Shown here in pieces: positions 24,775-31,853 of a DNA stretch of 64,000 nucleotides; the stretch's first letter is position 1, and each line of letters starts with the position of its first letter. The notes below the pieces were generated by a model. The model was given only the letters and a program-made list of their open reading frames with translations, was not told the origin of the DNA and did not search any database. The translations under genes and the position numbers were made by a program. The stretch lies in contig NZ_JADMLH010000029.1 of the NCBI RefSeq assembly GCF_016464385.1, positions 18,934 through 82,933 of the forward strand, given 5' to 3'. The stretch is from Nucisporomicrobium flavum. GTDB lineage: Bacteria > Actinomycetota > Actinomycetes > Mycobacteriales > Micromonosporaceae.

Positions 24775-26160
24775 ATGCTGTCCGCGCTCGACCGCAAGCA
24801 CTCCGTGGCGCCGCCCGGCTTCAGCCGCTGGCTGATCCCGCCGGCCGCCCTGTCGGTGCACCTGTGCATCGGCCAGGTGTACGCCACCAGCGTCTACAAG
24901 AACTCCTTCGTGCAGCACTTCGACGCCGGCCAGACCGCGGTCGGCGTGATCTTCAGCATCGCCATCGTCATGCTCGGCCTGTCCGCGGCGGTCGGCGGCA
25001 CCTGGGTCGAGGCGAACGGCCCGCGCAAGGCGATGTTCGTGTCCGCCTGCTTCTGGACCGCCGGCTTCCTGGTCGCCGCGCTCGGCATCAGCACGAAGCA
25101 GTTGTGGCTGGTCTACCTCGGGTACGGCGTGCTCGGCGGCATCGGCCTGGGCATCGGCTACATCTCCCCGGTGTCCACGCTGATCAAGTGGTTCCCGGAC
25201 CGCCCCGGCCTCGCGACCGGCCTGGCCATCATGGGCTTCGGCGGCGGCGCGCTGATCGCCAGCCCGCTGTCGCGGCAGCTGCTGTCGTACTACGACGCGG
25301 GCTACGACCCCAACGTGTCGACGTCGGTGGCCTCCGGCGGCGCGCTCGTGGCGCTGTTCCTGACACTGGGCATCGGCTACTTCGTCGTCATGATGTTCGG
25401 CGTGCTCAACATGCGCGTACCCGCCGACGGCTGGCTGCCGGACGGCTTCCACCCGGCCTCGGTCAAGGAGAAGGCGCTGATCACCACCGCCAGCGTGTCG
25501 GCCGCCAACGCGATCAGGACGCGCAGCTTCTGGCTGCTGTGGGTCGTGCTGTTCTGCAACGTGACCGCCGGGATCGGCATCCTCGAGCAGGCCAGCCCGA
25601 TGATCCAGGACTTCTTCCGCGGCTCGGACGGCAAGTCGGCGGTGGCCGTGGCGGCCGCGTCGGGCTTCGTCGGGGTGCTCTCGCTGTTCAACATGGCCGG
25701 GCGCTTCGTCTGGTCGACGACCTCCGACGTCCTCGGCCGCAAGCGCATCTACCTGCTCTACCTGGGCGTCGGCATGATCCTGTACGCGCTGCTGGCCAGC
25801 GTCGGGCACACCGCGGTCGGCCTGTTCGTGGTGCTGGCCGGCGTGATCCTGTCCTTCTACGGCGGCGGGTTCGCGACCGTGCCGGCGTACCTGCGGGACC
25901 TGTTCGGCACGTACCAGGTGGGCGCCATCCACGGCCGCCTGCTCACCGCCTGGTCCGCCGCGGGCGTCGCCGGCCCGCTGATCGTCAACGGCTTCCTCGA
26001 CGCGCAGGGCAAGCCGGGCACGCTCACCTCGTCGGCGTACCAGCCGGCGCTGTTCACGATGGTCGCGATCCTGGCCGTCGGATTCGTCGCCAACCTGCTC
26101 GTGCAGCCGGTGCCCGCCCGCTTCCACGAGCAGCCGGAGAAGGAGGAGGCGGTCGCATGA
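24775..26160 (+). CDS. OFA-family MFS transporter (oxalate/formate antiporter-like)
   Basis: A 461-residue integral membrane protein with twelve predicted helices. Family marks are the N-terminal FSRWLIPPAALSVHLCIGQV (first helix after a conserved Trp), YGVLGGIGLGIGYISPVSTL and KWFPDRPGLATGLAIMGFGG, characteristic of the oxalate:formate antiporter group, and GRFVWSTTSDVLGRKRIYLL between helices 8 and 9. The substrate is probably a small organic acid. GGGAGG upstream supports the ATG. Its stop overlaps the start of a 35-residue membrane peptide (ATGA). Confidence 0.9.
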   Translation: MLSALDRKHSVAPPGFSRWLIPPAALSVHLCIGQVYATSVYKNSFVQHFDAGQTAVGVIFSIAIVMLGLSAAVGGTWVEANGPRKAMFVSACFWTAGFLVAALGISTKQLWLVYLGYGVLGGIGLGIGYISPVSTLIKWFPDRPGLATGLAIMGFGGGALIASPLSRQLLSYYDAGYDPNVSTSVASGGALVALFLTLGIGYFVVMMFGVLNMRVPADGWLPDGFHPASVKEKALITTASVSAANAIRTRSFWLLWVVLFCNVTAGIGILEQASPMIQDFFRGSDGKSAVAVAAASGFVGVLSLFNMAGRFVWSTTSDVLGRKRIYLLYLGVGMILYALLASVGHTAVGLFVVLAGVILSFYGGGFATVPAYLRDLFGTYQVGAIHGRLLTAWSAAGVAGPLIVNGFLDAQGKPGTLTSSAYQPALFTMVAILAVGFVANLLVQPVPARFHEQPEKEEAVA

Positions 26161-26264
26161 AGACCTCGCCGGTCCGCATCGCGCTCTCCTGGGCGCTGGT
26201 CACCGTGCTTCTCGGGTACGGCGTGATCCAGACGGCGATCACCGCCGCCAAGCTGTTCCAGTAG
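26157..26264 (+). CDS. MFS transporter small subunit, 35 residues
   Basis: A peptide of 35 residues, almost all one membrane helix (IALSWALVTVLLGYGVIQTA), starting at an ATG overlapping the transporter stop by four bases. Small single-helix partners are repeatedly found after OFA-type transporters in actinobacteria and proteobacteria, which supports it being a real gene. It probably binds or stabilises the transporter; the role is not established. Confidence 0.8.
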   Translation: MKTSPVRIALSWALVTVLLGYGVIQTAITAAKLFQ

Positions 26265-26274
26265 GCACACGCAA

Positions 26275-26303
26275 AGGCGGCCCGGCGTGATGCCGGGCCG
26301 CCT
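26275..26303. terminator. 12-bp perfect hairpin between convergent genes
   Basis: Arms AGGCGGCCCGGC (26275-26286) and GCCGGGCCGCCT (26292-26303) have a 5-base loop. The hairpin is preceded by AAA and followed by CTT. It lies between the transporter small subunit and the reverse-strand cellulase, probably terminating both. Confidence 0.85.
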
Positions 26304-26319
26304 CTTCGTGCTCAGTCGA

Positions 26320-28074
26320 TCAGGAGAGCGGCGGGTACGCGTTCGCCATCAGCTGGCGGAACTGCGCGGAGAACCACGCTCCGGAGATCGGCGCGTTGGG
26401 CAGGGCGCCCGTCGCGTTGTTGCCGTTGCGCTCGTTGCCGGTGTAGGTCGGGTCGCACATCCGGTCGAAGCCCTTGCCCTCGTCGTTCGGGATCAGGCTG
26501 CTCGAGCCGTCCGACTCGCCCGGGGGCTTGACCCAGACGTAGGCGTCGATGCCGGTGGCCGGGTTGGCCCGCGGCCGCTCGCCGAGGCCCGCGCCGTCCT
26601 GGTTGCACCAGTTGCCGGCGTGGATCCGGCGGTCGATGCGCGACTGGTTGACGAAGGTGTCGACGTTGGTGGAGGTGCTCGCCGCGGCGGGCCGGTTGGC
26701 GCCGCCCCAGCCGTTGCGGGAGGTGTCGATCAGCATGCCGATGCCGGAGTCGAAGCCGACCTGGACCAGCTTCTGCCGGAACGCCTGGGCGAACGTCAGC
26801 TCGTCGACGTAGTAGTTCCAGTCGACCCACTTGGACTGCCGCACCGAGGTGCCGTTCACGTTGGTGTTGATCGTGAAGTACGGCTCGGTGAGCGCCGAGT
26901 AGTTGGCCGTGTTGGTGATGAAGCCGGTCACGTTCTTCACGTTGCCGGAGGCCTTGGCGGCTTCGAGCATGATGTCCGCGGTCGGACCGAAGTTCGTGTC
27001 CCAGCCGATCCAGCCGTGGTGCGCGGCGTCGACGTAGTTGTAGACGTTGGAGATCGCGCCGAGCTTGTTCAGCGCGTACCCGACGCCCTGCACGTAGCCG
27101 CCGTTGGACTTCATCGTGGCGCAGGTGGCCACGTTGGTGTTGGTCACCAGGTTCGGCAGCGAGTCGATCTCGACCACGTTGATGATGCGCAGGTTCTTGT
27201 ACTTCGCGTCGCCCTCGATCGCGGCGATCGGGTCGATGTACTCCGACTTGTACCGCGGCAGGTCGTTGACGCCCAGCTCGCCGTTGGAGGCCAGCGCCGA
27301 GCAGTCACGGCCGGGCAGGTTGTAGATGACCAGCTGGATGTAGCCGGCGCCCTGGGCAAGGGCGGCGTCCAGGTGGTCGCGCAGGCCCATCGCGCCGTTG
27401 GAGCTCGAGTCGCTGGTGCCCTCGATCGCGGCGATCCGGTCCAGCCACACGGCGGTCGGGTTGCTGGAGACCCGGCTGCCGCCCGGCTCCGCGTCCGCCT
27501 TGGCCTTCCACTCCGGGTTGACGTAGCCCTTGGCACCCGCGTACGGGTTGTCGACCTTGGTGCCGGCCGGCGGCGGGCTGGTCGGGCCGCTGGGCGGCGT
27601 GCTCGGGTTGGACGGCGGCGTGCTCGGGTTCGACGGCGTGCCGGGCGAGGTGGGAACCTGTCCCGTGCACTGCGTGCCGTTGAGCGTGAACACCGTCGGC
27701 GCGGCGTTGGTGCCCGAGTAGTCGGCGTTGAAGCCGAACGAGGCCGACGCGTTCGTGGCGAGGTTGTTCGCGTACGACGGGCTGGCGACGCTCACGTGCT
27801 GGCCGGACTGGGTGAAGGTGCCGCTCCAGCCCTGGGTCACGCGCTGGTTGCCGGCGAAGTCCCAGGCGAGGTTCCAGCCGCCGGAGATCGGGTCGCCGAG
27901 GTTGGTCACCGAGACGTTGGCGGTGAACCCGGTGTTCCACTGGTTGACCGAGTAAGTCACCCGGCATCCGGCCGCGGCGCTGGCTTGGCTGGCGACGGCT
28001 ATACCGGCGCCGGTGAGGAGGGTGACGGCGGCGGCGGCTGTCAGGCCGCGCACCATGTGGGGACGAGGTCTCAT
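26320..28074 (-). CDS. Secreted GH6 cellulase/cellobiohydrolase with N-terminal CBM2
   Basis: A 584-residue exported enzyme that cleaves cellulose by inversion. Signal peptide about 1-34 (ending SQASAAA). CBM2 cellulose-binding module about 36-135, with Cys ends (GCRVTYSVNQWNTGF to NGTQC) and Trp residues for binding. A Pro/Ser/Thr linker with PSNPSTPP repeats runs to about 172, then the GH6 barrel to the end. Catalytic-region motifs are YNLPGRDCSA (proton-donor Asp257), INVVEIDSLPNLV, NVYNYVDAAHHGW and WVKPPGESDGSS. AGGAG upstream supports the ATG. It is preceded by a CebR-type operator, so expression should respond to cellobiose or cello-oligosaccharides. Confidence 0.95.
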   Translation of the reverse strand: MRPRPHMVRGLTAAAAVTLLTGAGIAVASQASAAAGCRVTYSVNQWNTGFTANVSVTNLGDPISGGWNLAWDFAGNQRVTQGWSGTFTQSGQHVSVASPSYANNLATNASASFGFNADYSGTNAAPTVFTLNGTQCTGQVPTSPGTPSNPSTPPSNPSTPPSGPTSPPPAGTKVDNPYAGAKGYVNPEWKAKADAEPGGSRVSSNPTAVWLDRIAAIEGTSDSSSNGAMGLRDHLDAALAQGAGYIQLVIYNLPGRDCSALASNGELGVNDLPRYKSEYIDPIAAIEGDAKYKNLRIINVVEIDSLPNLVTNTNVATCATMKSNGGYVQGVGYALNKLGAISNVYNYVDAAHHGWIGWDTNFGPTADIMLEAAKASGNVKNVTGFITNTANYSALTEPYFTINTNVNGTSVRQSKWVDWNYYVDELTFAQAFRQKLVQVGFDSGIGMLIDTSRNGWGGANRPAAASTSTNVDTFVNQSRIDRRIHAGNWCNQDGAGLGERPRANPATGIDAYVWVKPPGESDGSSSLIPNDEGKGFDRMCDPTYTGNERNGNNATGALPNAPISGAWFSAQFRQLMANAYPPLS

Positions 28075-28169
28075 GCGCGAGCGCTCCTGGGAGACGTGGC
28101 TGTGCCCGGGGCAGGCACGGCCTCAGGGATCGCCGGATCGAAGTGTGTCACTGACCCGTCGACGGCTTC

Positions 28170-28198
28170 AGAGTATGGGAGCGCTCCCATGACATCAA
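28170..28198 (-). promoter_or_regulatory. Promoter of the GH6 cellulase gene
   Basis: On the reverse strand TTGATG (28193-28198) and TACTCT (28170-28175) are separated by exactly 17 bases. This fits a housekeeping-sigma promoter, about 96 bases before the cellulase ATG. The spacer is almost fully occupied by the CebR-type palindrome. Confidence 0.65.
28175..28190. promoter_or_regulatory. CebR-type operator
   Basis: The perfect palindrome ATGGGAGCGCTCCCAT contains the 14-bp CebR box TGGGAGCGCTCCCA. In Streptomyces, CebR (LacI family) binds this and is released by cellobiose or cellotriose. Its place between the -35 and -10 of the cellulase promoter would block polymerase. No cebR gene is in the window. 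Confidence 0.9.
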
Positions 28199-28280
28199 TA
28201 CGTAATGGCAGCGAAACTTTTTGGCGTCGATGCCGGTGCGGGCGGGATCCGGGTCCCGGCCCTGGTCGTAGCGTGGTCCG

Positions 28281-29129
28281 ATGACGACGGACAAGTGGGC
28301 CGCCTGGCTGCAGCACCGGCGCGACGGGGGTGACGCCGGGCTCCGCGCCGGGTTCGCGCCGGCGCTGGCCGCGTACCGCGACGGGGTGCTGGACCGGGCC
28401 CGCATCGCCGCCGGCGACACCGTGCTGGACGTGGGCACCGGGACGGGCCTGCTGGGTTTCGGCGCGCTCGAGCGGGTGGGCGCGAACGGCCGGGTCGTCT
28501 TCAGCGACATCTCCGCCGACGTGCTGGAGGCGTGCCGCAGCGCCGCGGCGGGCGACGACCGGTGCTCCTTCGTGGTCGCCGCCGCGGACGACCTGAGCGC
28601 CGTGCCGGACGCGTCGGTCGACGTGGTCATGACCCGGTCCGTGCTGATCTACGTGCCGGGCAAGGCCGCTGCCTTCGCCGAGATGCTGCGGGTCCTGCGC
28701 GCCGGCGGACGGCTGTCCATCTTCGAGCCGATCAACCGGTTCGGCGTCGGCGGGCGCCTGTTCGGGCTGGACCTGACGCCCGTGGCGGAGCTGGCGGCCC
28801 GGGTCGTCGCGGCGTACCCGGTGGTCGAGGCCATGGTGGACTTCGACGAGCGGGACCTGCTGCGGCTGGTCCGGGAGGCGGGGTTCCGCGACGTCGTCAT
28901 GGACTACCGCGCGGAGGCCGACGTGGCAGGGCCGCCGATCGCCGACTGGGAGGCGCTGCGGCACACCGCGCCCAACCCGCTGGCGCCCACGTACGCCGAG
29001 GCGATGGCGGCCGCGCTCACGCCGGAGGAACAGCGGCGGCTGGAGGCGTACATCCGGGAGCTGGTCGCCCGCAGAGAGCCGACGCGCCGCACCTCCGCGT
29101 ACGTTCACCTGGCCGCCGTCCGCCCCTGA
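28281..29129 (+). CDS. Class I SAM-dependent methyltransferase
   Basis: A 282-residue cytoplasmic protein with SAM-binding motif I VLDVGTGTGLLGFGALE, motif II acid VVFSDISADVL, and the later blocks VDVVMTRSVLIYVPGKAAAF and LRVLRAGGRLSIFEPINRFG of UbiE/MenG-like enzymes. The substrate cannot be read. It is divergent from the cellulase and starts 83 bases beyond its -35 element. The three genes 28281-30473 run in one direction with gaps of 40 and 9 bases. Confidence 0.85.
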   Translation: MTTDKWAAWLQHRRDGGDAGLRAGFAPALAAYRDGVLDRARIAAGDTVLDVGTGTGLLGFGALERVGANGRVVFSDISADVLEACRSAAAGDDRCSFVVAAADDLSAVPDASVDVVMTRSVLIYVPGKAAAFAEMLRVLRAGGRLSIFEPINRFGVGGRLFGLDLTPVAELAARVVAAYPVVEAMVDFDERDLLRLVREAGFRDVVMDYRAEADVAGPPIADWEALRHTAPNPLAPTYAEAMAAALTPEEQRRLEAYIRELVARREPTRRTSAYVHLAAVRP

Positions 29130-29169
29130 GGAACGGTAGGCTGCCGCCACATCATGGACGGGGGAGCAC

Positions 29170-29649
29170 ATGGCGGAGATCGAGCTGCGTCCGGTACGCG
29201 ACGACGACCTCGACAGCCTCTTCGACCAGATGCGTGATCCCGTGGCCGTGCGGATGGCCGCCTTCACCGCCGACGACCCCGACGACCGGGCCGAGTTCGA
29301 CGCGCACATGCGCCGGCTGCGCACCTCGCCCGAGATCGACCTGTGGGCCGTCACGGCCGGCGGCGAGCTGGCCGGGACCATCGCCAGCTTCCCCGTCGGC
29401 GCCGACACCGAGATCACGTACTGGATCGGCCGGTCCTGGTGGGGGCGGGGCGTGGCCACCGCCGCGCTGCGCCTGTACCTGGGCAGGCTCGCCGTACGCC
29501 CGATCACCGCCCGGGCGGCCAGCGACAACGCCGGCTCGCTCGCGGTGCTGCGCAAGGCCGGCTTCCGCAAGGTCGGCACCGAGGTGGCGTACGCGACGGG
29601 CCGCGGTACGGAGATCGAGGAGACGGTGCTGCGCCTCGACGGCCCGTAG
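29170..29649 (+). CDS. GNAT N-acetyltransferase
   Basis: A 159-residue GNAT protein with acetyl-CoA loop WGRGVATAALRLYLG and the following ITARAASDNAGSLAVLRKAG (N-S-V/L-L-K-G type motif) of small-molecule or RimL-like acetyltransferases. GGGGAG upstream supports the ATG. Substrate unknown. It sits 9 bases before the arginase-like gene. Confidence 0.85.
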   Translation: MAEIELRPVRDDDLDSLFDQMRDPVAVRMAAFTADDPDDRAEFDAHMRRLRTSPEIDLWAVTAGGELAGTIASFPVGADTEITYWIGRSWWGRGVATAALRLYLGRLAVRPITARAASDNAGSLAVLRKAGFRKVGTEVAYATGRGTEIEETVLRLDGP

Positions 29650-29658
29650 GCTGGCGCG

Positions 29659-30473
29659 ATGGCGACGACGATCGTGGTCCCGTACCACCATGACGACCGG
29701 CTCCCGGACGGCCTGGTCCCGGCGCCCGGCACCGAGCCGCCCACGGTGGTCGACCCGGAGCTGCCCACCGGCGACCGCTGGACCCGGATGGCGGCCCTGC
29801 ACGAGGCGGTGGCCGCGACGGTGGCGAGCTCGCCGCTGCCGGTGACCGTCCTGTCCGGTGACTGCCTGGTGGCTCCGGCCGTGCTGACCGGGGCCCAGCG
29901 GGCCGGGCTCGACCCGGCCCTGATCTGGTTCGACGCCCACGGCGACGTGCACACGCTCGAGACCACCACGTCGGGCTACCTGGGCGGGCTGTCGCTGCGG
30001 CTCGCCATGGGCGCGCACCCGGAGCTGCTCGCGGAGCGTTCGGGCATGCGGCCCGTCCCGGAGGACCGCGTCGTGCTGGTCGGTGCGCGCGACCTCGACC
30101 CGCCCGAGACTGCGTATCTGGAGGCAAGCCGCGTACGCCGGTCCCCTGTCGCCGACCTGTCGGCCGCCGACCTGCCGGAAGGGCCGCTGATCGTGCACGT
30201 GGACGTCGACGTGGTGGACTCGGGTGAGCTGCCCGGCCTGCTCTTCCCGGCACCGGACGGCCCGGCCGGGCCGGAGGTGGCGGCCGCGGGCGCCCCGATC
30301 CCGGCGACCGGCCGCCGGGCGGCCGGGCGGGGGGGGTGGGGGCGGCGGCGGCCGCCCGGCCCCGGCCCCCCGGCCGCGTGGCCATGCTCGACATCGCGTG
30401 CACGTGGCGGCCGGCGGGGGAGCCGCACGAGCGGGCGGAGCTGATCGCGGCGCTGCTGGGGACGGGCGGCTGA
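29659..30473 (+). pseudogene. Arginase/agmatinase-family hydrolase, frameshifted near a run of eight G
   Basis: The first frame carries ureohydrolase metal-site motifs: SGDCL (usually GGDHS), WFDAHGDVHT and VHVDVDVVDS. At about 30329-30336 there is a run of eight G in a very GC-rich patch. Beyond it the natural ending GRVAMLDIACTW, RPAGEPHERAELIAALLG appears in another frame, up to a stop at 30473. The first frame alone runs to 30444 with a low-complexity Pro/Arg/Gly tail. One indel would restore the roughly 270-residue enzyme. The shift may be real or a homopolymer sequencing error. The SGDC variant suggests altered metal binding or substrate compared with true arginases. Confidence 0.7.
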
Positions 30474-30479
30474 GATGAA

Positions 30480-30518
30480 GATGCCGGCACCCCGCCGCAT
30501 CGGCGGGGCACCGGCATC
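30480..30518. terminator. Long hairpin after the arginase-like gene
   Basis: Arms of 18 bases with two central mismatches (GATGCCGGCACCCCGCCG / CGGCGGGGCACCGGCATC) have a 3-base loop, starting 7 bases after the stop. It lies between convergent genes and probably terminates both transcripts. Confidence 0.75.
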
Positions 30519-30627
30519 CGGCCCCTCGGAAAGGTCTCGGGTAGCGCTCGACCCACCCTAGGGCTACGTTCCGCGACGGTCTCTTAACTCTGCATGAAGT
30601 CTTCCGCAGGTTTACCCCAAGCCGGGG

Positions 30628-31449
30628 TCATCGGCCGGCGGGGAAACCGGTGGGCAGGGCGCCGTGCCGCGAGGTCCCGCGGCCACGCATCCGCAGGCGG
30701 AGCAGCAGCCCCACGCCCAGGAAGACCAGCACCGCGCCCACGATCAGGCCGGGGCCCAGCAGGCTCGGCCCGTCCCCGTCCCCGCTCGCGGACGCGGGCA
30801 CCGCGCCGAGGTCGTCGGACTCGGCCGGGCCGGGCGTGGCGGTGGCCTCGCCGCCGCCGTCGATCGCCTCGTCACCGGAGTCCCGCGTCTCCTCCGCGGT
30901 CGGCGTGGGCGTCGGCTCGGCCGTCTCGGTGGGCGCCCCGGTGGCGGCGGGTTGCTGGCCGACGACCGGGCTCTGCCCCGAGGCCTGCTGCAACAGGGTG
31001 CCGGCCGCGTCGAACGCCTGCGGCTGGAACTCGACCCGGCCGGTGCCGGCGTCGTCGTCGAAGCCGATCCGGTAGCGGGCGGTCACCGTACGGCCCCGGC
31101 ACAGCTGACCGGGGTCGACGTTCACGTCGGTGATGCGGGCGGTGTTCCCGTTGCTCTGCACGCGTACGGGGAAAGCGCCGTTCTCCTCGACCCGCTCCAC
31201 CTCGATCTGGTCGAGGGCGGAACCCTCGGCCCGCAGCACGAGCGACCACCGCACCTTCAGGCAGCGGACCCGATCGGTGGACGCGACGACCGTCAGCGTC
31301 CGGCTCTCGGCGCCCGCCCCGAAGGTCGCCGGCAGCTCGGTGATGCGTACCGCGAAGCCGGGCTCCACCGCGGAAGCCGGGCCCGGCAGGGCGAGCGTCG
31401 CCGCGGCCGCCGCCAGGGCGGTCGCCGCCAATGCAGCGCGATGCCGCAC
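30628..31449 (-). CDS. Exported, C-terminally membrane-anchored protein of unknown function
   Basis: A 273-residue protein. The signal peptide ends PGPASAVEP (about residue 30). A beta-rich domain of about 120 residues with two Cys (VRCLKVRW, QLCRGRT) follows, then an acidic Thr/Pro/Glu linker (TETAEPTPTPTAEETRD), one membrane helix (LIVGAVLVFLGVGLLLRL) and an Arg-rich cytoplasmic end. This resembles a sortase-free surface protein. GAGGAG abuts an ATG at 31458, leaving no spacing, but is 9 bases from the GTG at 31449, which is therefore the likely start. Confidence 0.65.
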   Translation of the reverse strand: MRHRAALAATALAAAAATLALPGPASAVEPGFAVRITELPATFGAGAESRTLTVVASTDRVRCLKVRWSLVLRAEGSALDQIEVERVEENGAFPVRVQSNGNTARITDVNVDPGQLCRGRTVTARYRIGFDDDAGTGRVEFQPQAFDAAGTLLQQASGQSPVVGQQPAATGAPTETAEPTPTPTAEETRDSGDEAIDGGGEATATPGPAESDDLGAVPASASGDGDGPSLLGPGLIVGAVLVFLGVGLLLRLRMRGRGTSRHGALPTGFPAGR

Positions 31450-31853
31450 AGCAATCATCTCCTCACAGAATGTCACCGGAGTGCCCGCACGTGAGGTAGT
31501 TCGGCGCGCGGTCGCGAAAGGTTCACCGCTCGCACAGGATCACCGGCACGGGCCACATTATTTTTGCCTTAGCGCCCGGTTTCGAGACGGTGTCTTCCCT
31601 GGTCAAGACCGGTTTTTCGGGGTGGCGTAGCAGGGCGGCGCAAACTTCGCCGCAAAAGAGTGCCCGAACGTTCATCCGATCCGGCCCCCCGCACGTAGAT
31701 GGGGGAGGGCAGGGACCGGGGACGACAGACCGTGATGGAGAGGAAGGCAGCACCGGACCGCCCGACAGTAACGAGCGCGGGGCATCCCCCACGGATGCCG
31801 GCGTCGGCGAATGCCCACGACGGACGCCAGACCGCTGCGGAGAACGAGGAGCC
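31450..31853. other. Gene-free 404-bp interval upstream of the redox operon
   Basis: It separates the divergent surface-protein gene from the bis-heme membrane protein. Forward-strand frame from 31590 continues into the membrane protein but shows no coding character. It includes an AT-rich patch near 31558-31570 (ATTATTTTTGCC), unusual in this genome, and a GTTCACC motif at 31519 without a clean direct repeat. It probably carries the promoters for both directions and a long leader for the redox operon. I see no riboswitch that I recognise. Confidence 0.4.

Noticed and set aside
31515..31545. PhoP-type (PHO box) direct repeat near GTTCACC
   Set aside because: Only one good heptamer is present; the 11-base-spaced second copy is too degenerate.
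31590..31853. Upstream extension of the bis-heme protein start
   Set aside because: The 88 extra residues look non-coding, while ATG 31854 has a good ribosome site and homologue-like start.
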